Assembly: GCF_018139145.2 (NCBI RefSeq)
Contig: NC_059477.1
Coordinates: 41,510,502-41,574,501 of the forward strand
Source: Gymnogyps californianus
Taxonomy: Eukaryota > Chordata > Aves > Accipitriformes > Cathartidae
DNA length: 64,000 nt
Direction of reading: 5' to 3'
A program made the translations under genes and the position numbers. Each line of letters opens with the position of its first letter. Position 1 is the first letter of the stretch. Below, piece by piece: positions 37,416-50,836 of this stretch. The notes under the pieces were generated by a model. It saw nothing but the letters and a program-made list of their open reading frames with translations. It was not told where the DNA came from and did no database searches.

Positions 37416-40400
37416 GTAGGTGAATTCTCTCTTTGCCACTCTTTCTCTTCCTGTTACATATATATGGATAGTAAACACAATGATTTCAAATTTTAAAATC
37501 GTTTCTTCTGTTTTCTTTGATGTGTCAGAAAATAATGGTGGGCTTGCAGTAGGCTGGTGTTACAGGCAGTGTTGTTTATCTGGTGGTAATGTAGTGCCAC
37601 CACTAGAAATTAATGATATCATGTTTATTTTTAGTATTATGGAAGACGATGCAATTACTAAATATAATTTTGTATGACTTTTCCGCTTAGCAAAATAAAA
37701 CCAGCAATTATTGAAAATGAAGTCAGACAAAATCAGACCGGATGCTTGTAAACAGGTCTCTCAGCTTTTGCCAGTATTTTCCAGCATGGAGCCCATGGCT
37801 CTGATTTGGAATTAACTCTTTTGGAGGAGCGTTTTGCAGTTATGCCACAGGGTAAATGGGAAGAAGAACCTGAGAAACAGCCAATAATCAAGTTGATTGC
37901 TTTAGAAGAAATATATTTAAAACCTACCTGAAGAAAAAAAGAGAACTGGTTGACTGCCATTCTCTTTCTCTACTCATTTGTGACAGCACACAATTGAAAC
38001 ATTATTGAGTTTGTTTCTGTTAATGGAAGATCATTTTTTGGTATTTTTCATTTTTTCTTATGCAAAGTAGAGTATCTTTAATTATAGATACATCAAATAC
38101 CATAGTTGTAAGAATATTGTATGTATCTTAAGAGATTAGATGGGGACAGGATTTTTTTAATCTGTTAGCACAGACTTGTTATGTAAATAGAAAGCTCACA
38201 AAGAGAACGAGACAGCACATGCACTGAAAAAACAGATGTCTCTTCCCCAGAAATACATTCACCATTAGATTCCTGCAACTTGGTGAGAACTCATTGGGAA
38301 GTTTATTGTTATGGATATGTATGCAATTGAAAAACAAACATATTGTAGTCACTCTGTAAGTCCTGTACTTATCTCTGAATGATAAACTGGTCTTTTCATG
38401 CATGGTGCACTGCTGTTTAATAACAGCTAGGACAGTCTGTGACAATCACCTTCTGACATTGAATAGCAGACTTGAGAAGTATAAGTGCTTTTTTCAATGT
38501 CAAGTGTCTGGTTTTTTAATTGAAAAAAAATCCTTTGCAGTTTTTTTACAAACGCTTATTTTCAATTCTTTATCACAAAAACTGGTATTTCCTAATAGGC
38601 AACAAAAGATAGGAAGGCTGCTTAAAAGGAGAATGAGAACAAGACTTTCAGGAGGGGAAAAGCAATGCAGAGCCTATTGAATTAGCCACAAAAATTCTCT
38701 TGGCTCGCCATATAGGAGCCTTTTGATTATCACCGGTAGTCTATGCTTAGTATTTATAAAACTGTATTCTGTAGCTGGTCATCTGTCTCTATGGTGCTAG
38801 TATTTTGATGCCAGTAAGTTTGTAAATGGCATATGCGTAATTAAGGTAATGTCTGTTTTTTCAGCAGAAACTTTAATTACATCTTTGCTTACATGTTTCC
38901 ATTTCCGTATGCTCAGTATGGACAGTTTTTATCATTAATTTATTGTTGCTATTTTATTTAGATATTATAAGTTAAAAATCAGGTTATTTCTTTGAATTGA
39001 TTTTAATAACGCTTTTCTGTAGATTTCTTGAGGCCTTTGTTAGAAGCTTCTTTTACTGATGCTACTTCAATCCTTAGTACTGTCCATGTGACCCAGTTAT
39101 TTTAAGCCCTAGTATGACTTAGGTTTCTTTCTTGGGCTATTTCATCCATCTATTGAAATTGTTTCCAGTAAATTAGTTTTACAGTGTTTGCTGTGATTAG
39201 CATTATATGCTCAAGGGAAGTTCTTCATAAAAATGTCTCTTATCAATACCTTTCAATGTGTTTAAACATTAATAAATAACTTTATCTGAAAAATGTAATA
39301 TCCATAGTGAAATTATGATCTAGAATATATTTGTATGCAAATTCTTTAATGGTAGGTTATATCATCTTTCTATTTGTTTTGTTACTGTAAAGATAAGCTA
39401 TGTTGTGAAGGCATGGATTCTTATTTATCTGTAATTTTATGAATAACCTATGTAAAAATGTTCATTCTTTGAAATATTTCATGGACCTTATATACAGCGG
39501 AAACAAATTAAAAATTTCTGTCATTTCTACAATTGAAGAAGAGATTTTTACATTTAAATTATACCATTTATATGTTAGATTTTAAGATTTAGAATTTCTG
39601 GAGTAATTTAGAAAACATTGGCATTCAGTTTCTTGATAAGCTGAAGCTGGTAGCTAAGGCCCATTGGTCAGAGCCCAACCTTGTGAGTCCTATGGATGCT
39701 TTACAGGAGAAAGTTCAGTGTGTCTCAAACTCCATGAGATTTGTATCATTCTCCTTCCACAGTGTGTCTGACTTTGTTGTGAGTAACCTTTACTGCAGCT
39801 CTGTCCATGAATACCCCAATTCTTCACCTGCTAAAATGCAGTATTTTTGCTCAGTCATACATATTCAGTTTTTAGAGCCCTATGACTCCTTGCATTTATA
39901 AACTCGCAGTTTTGTTTGTTCAACAAAGTTGTTTAACCCTTTCAACTAAGGGGAAGAGGCTTTATTTTACTAATAGCAATAATATTAATTTTGTTGTTAA
40001 ATATGTTTTATTATTTTTTTATTTTAATCATTTTAATAATATCTATGGACGGGATGTACCTTGTTAGTATTCTAGATACATAAAAACATTCAGTATTAAG
40101 AACAGGTAAGCCCTGTAATGTTCAGAAGCATTAAACATATAGTGCTTAAACATGGAAGCTGTCTAGTGCCCCAGTCTTTTAGAAAATCTAAACATATATT
40201 CATGATTTTATAGAGGCGTAATTTTCAAAGTGATATTGGTTGGGGAAGAACTTTAGCGAGTTAATAATTTTTCTTCTAAGTAGTCTGCGTATGAAAAAAC
40301 TGTTCACTGAAAGGCTCTACCGGGTTGGTAAATGCGGTCTGAAACAACCAAGACTCTTTGGTACCCATTTTTACAAAATGCTGCATCCCAGTTTTGCCCT

Positions 40401-41665
40401 TAAATTGGGAAGATGCTGATCAACTGATAACTCAGTTAAATTAATGATACTAATAAAGTCAGCGAAAGCCAAGCAGCAGGTCATCACCAAGAAAGCAAAA
40501 AGGTTTTGCTTATAAACTTAACTAAGATATTTGAATAATCATAGTAAATACTGTATTTGGTATTTGCGGCCAGTGTACTTTGTGTGACTTATGTGCTTAC
40601 ACCCTGTTTGTTTGGCTTATCTGAAATTTTTCGTTCACATTTTGTATCAACGGGTTTTCTGTTAGGGGAGAAGATTTTAACAAGAACCAGGACCTTTACT
40701 ATGATGACAAATGGCTTTAAAAGAGATTCCAAATACATGATCTGTAAATCAGAACAAATTCATTAGACTTTCTGTAGGATTCCAAAAGCATTGATTGGCT
40801 ATGTTGCATCTCTTTCAATCGACGATTTATTTTAAATAAAAAAGTAACATCCCCAATAATTCTGAATTTGTTACATGTGTATTTCTAATCCCTAACTGTG
40901 TCCTTACTGAGTCGTCAGGCTTTCAGGTATAATGTTTTAAAGGCCTACATTAACTCTTTTGGATATGCCTTTAACCTAATGAGCTCCAATCCATTTCACC
41001 TCTAAAAGAACTAATTAATTGACTTAAAGTCCTGCAAAGACTGTTAACTCCTTTCAGTGTCAGAGAAATTGAAACTGGCACAATCAAAGCCTGACTAACT
41101 CTGAGCCAGTGGAGGACTGCAGGTACATTTTGGTGGCGATTCTGAAGGAAATGGCTCAATAACAGGCAGATGTTATGGAATAACCCAGGTTCTGTTTCAG
41201 CTGGGGGTTCACCAGTGTCTGTGTACTTGTGCAAAGACCAATTTAATAGCTCATCAACAGTACTGGTGGAACCTTTTACATAACCAAGGCCATTTGCAGT
41301 ATCATAACTCTTTAAAGCCTAGACTTTTTGCCTCTGTAGTTGAAGGTTTTTAGCATGCATCAGTACAACCCAAGTTGTCTGAAAAAGTCACCTTTTTTGT
41401 ATGCATGCTAGTTCCATCGTAAAAATCCATATACTCATTTTTATAGAAATCTACTCACTTTTCTGGACAGTGAACCACCATAACGTAGTAGAAGGTATCT
41501 TATTTTAATCAGTTCCCATCAGAGCCATCCTACCCTTCTTTAAAAGCAAATATTGTTACGGTTTATGCTACGAAGTATTTGGATAAGGGCTTACAAAGCA
41601 ATCAAGAAAAGTGAAATAAACATTTGGCTCATTCTTTAATTTAAATAATGCAACTGTCTCAACAG
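37416..41665. other. Intron between the two candidate exons
   Basis: 4.25 kb of AT-rich sequence bounded by GTAGGT and by TGTCTCAACAG. No recognisable repeat or gene was seen inside. Several stretches (for example 40930-41270) look free of repeats and could be conserved non-coding DNA, which cannot be judged without alignment. Confidence 0.4.
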
Positions 41666-41772
41666 ATGTAACGTGGGGTGCAGGAGTTCCTCAGATGAGG
41701 GGTGTAGTAAGTCAAGGAGCCAGCCTCAATGGACATAGCCCATTATCGAGATCTAAACAGGAGACTATCTAA
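41666..41772 (+). CDS. Candidate coding exon of the small basic protein (part 2, with stop)
   Basis: The acceptor AACTGTCTCAACAG ends at 41665. The first two bases complete the codon left open by the exon ending at 37415 (G plus AT gives Asp). The reading frame then stays open for 34 more codons (starting VTWGAGVPQMRG, ending SRSKQETI) to a TAA at 41770-41772. The joined product would be 86 residues. The exon itself probably continues to 41857, so the stop lies 85 nt before the junction. That is compatible with an upstream ORF or with a message subject to nonsense-mediated decay. Function is unknown. Confidence 0.4.
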
Positions 41773-41857
41773 AGGAAAGCTGAAAGCGCATCAAGAATTT
41801 TAAGAAGCCTGAAGATCCCCAAGGTAACTAGAAGCAAGACCATGAGGAGTAATGTAG
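41773..41857 (+). other. Untranslated remainder of candidate leader exon
   Basis: Continues the exon beginning at 41666 to a strong donor (GTAG followed by GTAAGT at 41858). A weaker alternative donor (CAAG followed by GTAACT) lies at 41824. Stops occur in all frames. It is best read as MBD5 leader exon sequence. Confidence 0.4.
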
Positions 41858-43399
41858 GTAAGTATTCAAAAGTAAATCAGTGCATTTATTAAGCTGAGAA
41901 ACTTTTGATTTTATCTTGATAGTTTTATGCTGTGGTAGTAACATTTGTTACAAAATGTATTTCAAGTAGTGTAATACAAAAGATTTGAGCCAATGTTAAA
42001 AAAAATTAAACAGAAGAACAGCAGACATCTTCAACATTTAATGGTGCTGAAGTAGAGAAGTAAACAATTTAGCAATTCGTATCTTTGTACGAGATAGACA
42101 GCACACCTATACGTGGACCTTTTTGATAAGAGAACAAAGAAGAAAAAAGCATTCTTGACCTAGATTTAACAGATTGTATTGAAACAGCATATGAAGCACA
42201 GTATTTTAATGGTAAGAAAATTACCGTTTTGTGACAGTGTGATTCATATGGAGTATTAGTCATAATTGGTAGTAATATATTTTGACATAATTAAACAATA
42301 GAACTCAAGTTACCTGTATCAGAAAATATGCAGCACCATTCTTGACCTAGATTATATTGTAGTAGCAAAGTGGAGCTGCCTTGCCCTGAGATGAAGCCAG
42401 AACTTTACAGTAAAATGTAAAATGAAATGCTCTTATACATTTTCATAATCAAAATACAAGGTTATACCATGTCAACAACCGCAGATGGAGAAAAAGAACG
42501 TCCTAGGAAGCTCAAAGAACACGCTAGGAAACGGAGCTATAAATACCAGGCTAATTCCATAGCTTTAAGATTTCTCCAAAGCTTTTTTAAATCCCTCCAG
42601 AAAAGACTAAAGAGATCCCTAATCTGAAGTGCCCCAGTTGAAGAAATGTGTACATTTTTATTTTTAAATTTTCAAATTATGTTAATCTACAATAGCTTGT
42701 TTAGACATCTTAATGAGTCAGTGTAGTGTCTGTACTATATTTGTTGCATCAAAATAAGGTTTTTAGACACATTGGTATATTTTCATTCTTATCAGTACTT
42801 TCTTCTTCAGAGAAAGTACAGAATTCTGTCTGATCACCTCTGAACTGATATGTATAGTATTCCCACAGAATACTTGATGTTCACAACTCGTTTTGAATCT
42901 CTAGTTTGTAGCGAGCTGTCCCTTTCAGTAGAGAGAGCTAACAGAAGAGCAATCTTCTTTGGCAGGATTTTATGAAAATTTGGAAGATCTTTTGATATTT
43001 TTTTCCTTTGCATTTGTAAATTGTACCTATGGAAGCTAACGTTGTGGCTGTACTTAGAAATATTTGTTTTTCTGGCTTCCATCCTTAATATTCTAAATTC
43101 TTGAAAGCAGGCTTTCAGATTTCATGGCATTCCAAGGAGGATGTTATTCTCGTGTTGTAATTGAATTTGCTGAATCTGCTATGTGAATAGGTTCTAAGAC
43201 AAGTGTCTGTAAGAAAACCTGGATTGTGAGATAAGTGAGTTGTTGAGTATGTAAGTGAAGGGATTCTTTTATCTGCAATGTTGGATGAAAAGATGTATAC
43301 ACTTGTATTACTGAAGCACTGTGTAATGTTTCGTGTTGAAGTTAGCAAAACCAGTAGCTGGGGATGTCATGAGACAGAGTTATGTAACCGTAGAGTGAT
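41858..43399. other. Intronic-like DNA
   Basis: No gene seen. A short direct repeat (CATTCTTGACCTAGATT) occurs near 42151 and again near 42340. Confidence 0.4.
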
Positions 43400-43935
43400 A
43401 TTGGTTAGAAGGGATATCTGGAGGTCACACAGAACGGCTGAGGTTGGAAGGGACCCCTGGAGATCATCTTGTCCAACCCCCTTGGTCAAGCAAGGTCACC
43501 TAGAGCAGGTTGCCCAGGATCATGTCCAGACAGTTTTTGAATATGTCCATGGATGGAGCCTCCACCACCTCTCCGGGCAACCTGTGCCAGTGCTCTGTCA
43601 CCCTCACAGTAAAAAAGTGTTTCCTGATGTTCAGACGGAACCTCCTGTGTTTCCGTCTGTGCCCGTTACCTCTTCTCCTGTTACTGGACACCACTGAAAA
43701 GAGCCTGGCCCCATCTTCTTCGCACGCTTCTTTCAGGTATTCATACGCATTGAGAAGATCCCCCCCAGAGCCTTAATTTTCCTAATATATATTCCAAACT
43801 TTCTATGTTGCACATGTGTCTGCTGCTTGCCCTTTTAACTGTGGCCGTCAGAGGAGATTCTAGCTCCATCTTCTCCTTAACCACATGTTAGCTAGTTGAA
43901 GACAGCAGGAAGATCTCCCCTAAACCTCCTCTTCT
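43400..43935 (-). mobile_element. CR1 LINE 3' fragment(s), probably nested
   Basis: The clear part is 43430-43775, in reverse orientation. It has the tail GAGGTTGGAAGGGACCCCTG and the C-terminal block GCAACCTGTGCCAGTGCTCTG, followed by sequence encoding the usual FFTVRV region. Just before it, 43400-43428 resembles a second CR1 terminus (TTGGTTAGAAGGGATATCTG). After it, 43885-43935 looks like another diverged piece (AAGATCTCCCCTAAACCTCC). This suggests more than one insertion. Confidence 0.85.
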
Positions 43936-44282
43936 TGAGCTTCTCCTTCCATAAGGATCTCTTCACTCCTTAAAAATGGCTCTTACTTTCTGCACTCGTG
44001 TTTTGCTTGAGAAAATGCATTAAAAATAATACCTTTTTCAGAAACTTCTGAGTTTCCATTGCATGTTCCCTCTGTAAGAGGAAGACAATTGGAGAGCTTG
44101 GGGGGAGGGAGGGAAATCACAAATCTTCATTCCTAGAGGGCTGGAAATTTTTACGGTGTGTAGTACCAGTGTCTGACACAAGACTCGGTATGAGTTCACT
44201 GTCAGTGAGACCTTAGGTAGAATGTATTTTGCGGTACTGGACACTGCCCTTTAAAGAAAATTTGTATTAGCCAGAAGAAGGC

Positions 44283-44757
44283 AAAGCGGAGCAACAAGCC
44301 AGTGACAGATTTAGAAAGCAGGACTGTTAAAGAACAGCTGAAAGGATTGGGTTTGTTTATTCTAGATAAAAAGAGAACGCTGTAGGACGGGCATAAGGCT
44401 TTAAAAAGATAAGAGGTTTTTATAAAAGCAATGGTGGCAGTTGCTCTGTAGATTTAAAAAAAAAAATAAAAAAGCAAGTTCTATTTGCACAAAGGATAAT
44501 TTAGGATAGATGTAAAGAGAAAACAGTCCAAGCTTTTTTGTTTTACCTCATATCTGACTGCAAATATGGATGAAAAACTGGGATATTGTACCTATAACTG
44601 TCATGAAATCTATGACAGGAAATTTTTAAAAATGAATAAAGCAGCAGCTTTCAGAGGTGATCTTGGTAATTTTGACCTTCCGCCACTGGCAGTGAGCTGA
44701 GCAGATTGCTCTCCTGAGATCCCCCTTCAGATCCTCAGTTTCTGTAATTCTGTCAAC
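44283..44757 (+). mobile_element. Old, diverged CR1-like LINE fragment
   Basis: Recognised by the phrase GAACAGCTGAAAGGATTGGG with the following TTTGTTTATTCTAGATAAAAAG, the counterpart of the [19 protein letters not shown] region of younger copies. A tail-like end (CTGAGATCCCCCTTCAGATC, then TTTCTGTAATTCTGTC) lies near 44750. It is highly decayed and has no open frame. Confidence 0.6.
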
Positions 44758-46548
44758 TTAATTGTGGGATTAGCTTTGTTTTGTTTCCCTGCAAACTTTT
44801 TCTGTTACTGATAATATACTTCAGTTTAAGATATGTGGTATTTAAAGTCTTCATGTGTGGCAGTTTTCATTACAAAAAAATGAACCAAAGGACCTTTTTT
44901 CTTAAATAAAATGCTTTGAAATGCTTTGAAAGCTCTTATTTAAAATGGAGTGAAATTCAGGTTCAGCATCTTTTGGAAGTTTGCCACTGATTTCCTTGAA
45001 TTCAGATTTCCATTGAGATGGTAGGCTGAAGTGTAACACAAGAAATAAATAAATGCAAAAAAAACGTGGGAAGCTATCGTACCTGTCTGTGGCTTGAATT
45101 CATATTTCTTAGATTTTTCTGCCAAGAGTTTATGGCAGTTGTTCGTGACACTAATGGCTTTGTTTATGGAGGGTTTTTTGTGACAGAATATATTTGTTTT
45201 ACTAAATGAATTTCTTTTGATCAAGCTTTAAATATGTTGTGATGAAGAGCTGACTAAATGGTTATTTGCCTACATTTTTTCCAATAGCTCACTTTTTGGA
45301 GCGTGGTGCCAGAACATGTTAAATATCTGTGTTACGTCCCTACCGTCTGCATTTCCAGAGACATTTTTCAAGCCTATTCAGAGAATAAAGGACTGTTTGA
45401 GTTTTAAGTTAGTGTCTGGCACAACACATTGTCCTTCGATTGGGATGAAGTAGTGCATTTTCTAGGTTCTCATCTTTTTTGGAGCTTTGTTCTTAAACTC
45501 TTGGATGTACTGCATCCTTAAAGGGACACATGGTTTTAATTTCTGGGTGCCTGTGGTCCTTACTCTCATTTTTCTTTTCTCTGCTTTGACGAGCTGGTGG
45601 AATTCTCTTATACTTGTCAAGCTTGAATGTGATTCACCCTTTTGTTTAGTTCCTCCTGAAGAGAATCAAACCTTTTTTGTCTAGCTTAGCATATGTGCAG
45701 TCTATTGCACATGCAGTAAAATCGGGTTTTATAGTGTATGAAGTGAGCAAAGCCATGGATACCTGGCAGGACAGAGCTGAGCATCGTTACCAGGTACCAT
45801 CTTGCTCTACATTAAACCTAACGATGTCATGTTTGGATGGCAAAACACCTCCAAGGAGAGTTTCACAACCCCTGTACTGAAGTAGAGAATAGAATGCTTT
45901 TTATTATCATAAAAACAAATGTTTCATTTTCTAGGAGCCAGACTGCAGTCTTCACAGTTTATTGGACAATGAAATTTATCCTTCTTAAGGTGTCAGTGTG
46001 AATACGTCTAATAATTGTTATGTAAAAATTCAACCCAAAAATACACAGACGCTAACATTTAGGTACTTTGCTCATTTTAGTAGGCTAAAAATACCTTGGC
46101 TTTCTTAAAAGTAAATCTCTGAGTGAAGGGGTGGGACAGCCAGACAGGAAAGAGGTTTTTCACTCATGAAGCACAAAATCTTATTTGAAACTAGTGGCGT
46201 GTGTACAGTCAAGAACTTTATTATCTTTGTTGCCAGAATACAGATTAAACTTTAATAGAATAGATTTTTTAAAAAGAAGTTGTACTTTAGCATTTTCTTA
46301 AATATTGAATTATTTTTTTCTGTGCTCCTGATGTTTTATGGAAATGAAGTGTGTACAAAATACAAAGTGGAAACAGTTATTTCCGAGTTTCCAAGGAGGA
46401 ATAATATTCCCGAAACCTCTCTGATTAAGTGCTTATAAATATGAAGAAATAATTAAGAATCATTTAATATTGAAATCTTAACATCATAAGTGGACTGTAT
46501 TGCTTACTATTGGTTATCTTCTGTTTCAACTGATTCTTTATTTTTCAG
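44758..46548. other. Intronic-like DNA
   Basis: No supported gene. It ends in a strong polypyrimidine acceptor (GATTCTTTATTTTTCAG). Confidence 0.4.
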
Positions 46549-46606
46549 CTTGGAATGAACAAGATGAACATATCCACCTTCGATCTAATGCTTAATGAGG
46601 AAAAAG
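46549..46606 (+). other. MBD5: Candidate short leader exon (probably MBD5 5' UTR)
   Basis: A 58-nt segment after a very strong acceptor (CTTTATTTTTCAG ending at 46548) and before a weaker donor (GGAAAAAG followed by GTCAGA). It carries three in-frame ATGs starting at 46555 (MNKMNISTFDLMLNEEK) and stays open to the donor. If spliced to the candidate exon at 54217, this frame closes after nine more residues, giving a 26-codon upstream ORF. A 21-T run follows just after the donor. Confidence 0.35.
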
Positions 46607-49600
46607 GTCAGACCTTTTTTTTTTTTTTTTTTTTTAATCCTGTGCCCTGCTGTTAATTAGTATATTAAAAAGTACTTTATATTTGCATTACTTATTTCAT
46701 AGATCTTAAATAACAAACCAAATGTGATGTTTTAATATGAGGGTGAGAAAGAGTATTTTTAAATCGAATGGTATATTCATAAAACAGCTGACTCAGACCA
46801 GTGTAAGTAGAAAGAGAAGCTATAGAAGGAAAGGTCATGTATACAAATCTTCATAGAGATTCATTTAAAAATGATTAAACTTATAATTAATGGACCTCTT
46901 GTATATCAAGAAAAATATTTGTCATAATTTTCACGGTGTGAAAGCATTTAAAAGGATTAAAATCACCCACTTTTTTTTTTTTTTTAAATATCCTTGAACT
47001 TCTGAGTCCTCTTTTAGAAAACAGAGAACTATCTCCTAAGGAAAACAGCAGGGCCGAATTCTCCAGATACTTACACATTCAATTAGTGATCACTGAAAGA
47101 CAGTAAGGAATATTCTGCTAATGCTAGTGATTCAGCTATCATATTGTACAGGTTTGTAGCATACCAGATTTCAGAGAGGCAGCCCAAGCTCTCACACACT
47201 ATTACATTTATGTCAGGTAAGGCTGTAGAGTTTGCATTAAGGTGTCTGAATAGCTGATTTTTATGTTACCATATTTTTTTATTATCTTAAGAGTATTTTC
47301 ATTAGGGAAATTGCTGAGTAGAGGTACGTAATTCAGTAAACAATTTAAAAAATAGCACTTGGAGAAAAAATTCCATGTGCCTAAAAATAGTATCATCATG
47401 TGACTTATTACTTTGGCACAAAAGCATAATTTACAGGTTTAATTTGCAATCCTATTCTGTTTCTGACATTCTCTTGCACAGAAACTCAGTCTGAATTATT
47501 CAAATGGTTTAAATATTGCTGTGTCCTTAACTTCAGGTGTCTAATACAAAGGAGGTTTATATAGTTTATTGTGACCTCTGCATTTAAGATATGGGAGTAT
47601 GATTTTCATTTTTACCATTTATTGCTTAATTTTTGATATCGCAGTACACAGTTAATGGAGATCTGGGGCTAATCCGGTGATTGTTATGCCAGCAGCTCGG
47701 AGCCTTTCACCATATTTCCAGCAATCTGATTTTTCCCTTTTTTTAACTGCTTATCTAAAATCTAATTGAGTTTTCATGTTCCAGTTTTGAAATAGTTACA
47801 TTTAAATATTCTTTTCTTTTTAAATTAACTTTTTTGTTCTCACTAATTTATATTTCCCTAGTAACCAGTAAGTCAATAATGTACAGCAAAGCTGCCAAGT
47901 AGAACTGAACACTTACAAATAGTTATTACCTATTTATTTTCTGTATCTATTTATTAGATAACTTAAGAACATACAAGTTACTCATTTCATTATACGAGTT
48001 CCCCTAAAGTGACGAAGTGGATGTAATAACGTTTCTTCACTTCTTATTAACATATAGGTTAGTAATATTCTATTTCATAATACTCCCTGAGAAAGGTTTT
48101 GATAATGGTGACATGATTCTTATCTAGAGAATAACTTGGTTGATTTAAATTGCATACCGAATATTAGTCTTAATTTTTAAAAAATCTAAGTGCTTACATT
48201 ATTTTGACAGTAAAGTAGGCCTGTCTCACATGCACACAGTTTTGACCTATTTCCCTCCTAAAGAAAAAAATTAATGTGGTGGAAGGCCTGAAAGAGCATT
48301 ATGACTCTTCTGTATTCTTCTACGGACTCTATCGGGTGACCGTTATATTTATTAAATTCTTATTGGGTAGACAGAGCTGAGGTTTAAAAAGAAAATCCTT
48401 TTGTTTCCTGCCATCTTTTTTGTTTGTCGTGTAGCTCGTTTTGCTTTTTGTCAAAACCCTTTCGGAGCTGCTATGTGTATGCGTACGTGCACATGTGTAC
48501 ACAAAGGAAGTTCTCGAAAGGATGTATTTTCTCCATTCTGTCATTGGAACTGAAAACCTCGATTGCTCCCGACTGTGGGAGTTACACAGATAGATGTGTT
48601 AAAAGGCAATCATACTTTGAGAAAGTTTAGGTTTTGGTACTATACATACACTTAATAAAGAATGCTAAAAGAATCATGCTTATTCCCAGTTCAGCTGTTG
48701 CCTTGGACAACTGTAACGACACAGTTAAATCTCCTAAACTGAGGATACGTTGCAGCTCAATGAACTCTAATTTTCACCTGCACTATGAACATTGGTATGA
48801 AGAATATCAGATGTAAAGTTACAACTTCTGATTAGTTAACAGCATGCTGATCCAAAATGCTCCAAGAGAAGAGATTGATATTTTATGCTCTTAATGATCA
48901 GCTAGAATCCGTGAACATACATCAGTCTTTCTCTGTGAGAATCTTTTCCTTATTATTAGTGTCGACTCCTAAATATTAGGTCTGAAGTGACTGCTTTGGT
49001 CATCTAGTCTGGCAGCGTAGGAAACCAAATGCTATAGGGTTCTGTCCATCCACGTGCAGGTAAGCAAGGCTGGCTGAGCTGGGGCATGTCCAGTGGGCTA
49101 CTGGTAAAGGTCATTGACTGTGGATGTACAGGTACAGTGGCCTGGACTCTTGAATTTTTCTTGCTATTTATAAGTGAATTCATCCAAATAGCTATCATTT
49201 TATAGAGTGGTTAAATTGAGGTCTTCTGATCCTAAAAAATTCTACAGCATCAGAAGTAGTATAAATTAGGAATACATAAGCCTTGTTATAGTACATTATA
49301 AAACTGTCTTTTATACAGTTCAAAATAATTCAATACCAAAGGTAGTTGGACTGGTACAAACTGATTCGGCACTCGGGCAATTTAAAATGTATCATTGTAA
49401 TTAAGTCATTCGGTGCAGATCAATTTCCTGGTTGCTGCAATGTATTCTTAATGCTCTGTATTTACGAGTAAGATGAAGATGTCTTTCTCAAACCAAAGGC
49501 CAGAGTATATCATGTATACGGCTGTATTATAGTCCTGGATACCAATACAATGAGATAAGATTGAAGGAAGAAAGGTTTCCTTTATACTTCAGGCACATTT

Positions 49601-50778
49601 GTTTGTTGAATCACTCGCCTAAAAATAGGGCTTCATAAAGTATTCAATACCAATCTAATTAGTCAAGAGAATGCTTCTTTTCAAAATGGAAAAGCATTCC
49701 CAAAAAGTGATGCAACATTTGTGTCTAATTAGATGATACAGGAGAATCCCAACTAATTGCTTTGATAGCCTTAAACAGATTAATAATGTGCAAGCGATAA
49801 CTAAATAAAAACTCATTTTAACTCTGCATGGTTTGAAAATAATGCTTTTTAAGAAGCTAAAACTTCCTGTTAGTTCTAAAACTCCACGACTGTGATTTGA
49901 GGGCATTTCTATTTCTCAATGTATTTTGTAGGTTTCTCTGTGGTAGAAAGGAAAGCCTGGGAAATGAGATTGCAATTTGTGTCTATAAGCAGTGTTTTGT
50001 ATACATTCTAAGTGTTTGCAGAACTTTATACCCAAAATCTGGTCATTCCATAAGTAAGCACTGGGGTTTGTGCATCAGAGAGGCAGTCGTTGATTGTAGA
50101 CCTCTAAGTAGCCTTTGTGGTACATGGAATTGTTGGGCACACTCAAAGGTTCATGTAAGAAAAAAGTAATGGAGCATCTTTGCAGTGTTAGACTGTCAAA
50201 ATTTGTCGTAACTGGCTTTATGTCCACTTATTAATAAAATAAATATTATATTGGTATTCATATCATATGTGATAGATCTGAATCCAGACTATTAGTATCT
50301 AATTTAAGTTTCTTTTTATTTTGTACCAAGTTTTCTGTTTCACCACTTGACTAAAAAATTGTTTAAGTAAACATTAACAGCTGAGTGTGCAAAGAGGCTT
50401 CCTAAAATGCAACATTTCAAAAAGTGAGACAGTTGCATGAAAAATTGAAAACATACTTTCAGCATATGAAAATTAAGGAGAAATTTTCCATGGGGGAGGG
50501 GCTTGAGGGGGCTGAAGAGGGGAAACAATTCAGTGTACTTTGCATAGTTCTCCAATGAAATATTTTTAAGCATATTGCAATGAAACTGGACTGCAAAACA
50601 AATCTAAACGGCATGTCTTGGCACACAGAAAAAAGAAGTAATTGATTTAGATGTGGAAAGTTGTGTTACTCGTGGTGAGATAACATGAGTTGTCTGGAGT
50701 TGTTATGAGATTACAGAGAAGAGGTATTTATTACATGAGTTGATGAAAATCAGGCCTTTGGATAGAATCCAGTGTCCA

Positions 50779-50836
50779 GAATACTTTGGATTTGGTCCAA
50801 AATCCGAATACTTTCTATCCCAATCCAAAGTACTTC
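50779..50836. repeat. Imperfect inverted repeat (hairpin)
   Basis: The arms GAATACTTTGGATTTGG (50779-50795) and CCAATCCAAAGTACTTC (50820-50836) pair at 15 of 17 positions around a 24-nt loop. Confidence 0.75.

Noticed and set aside
47172..47216. Segment ending in TCAG followed by GTAAGG as a leader exon
   Set aside because: The donor is good, but the acceptor lacks a pyrimidine tract, and nothing else supports an exon.
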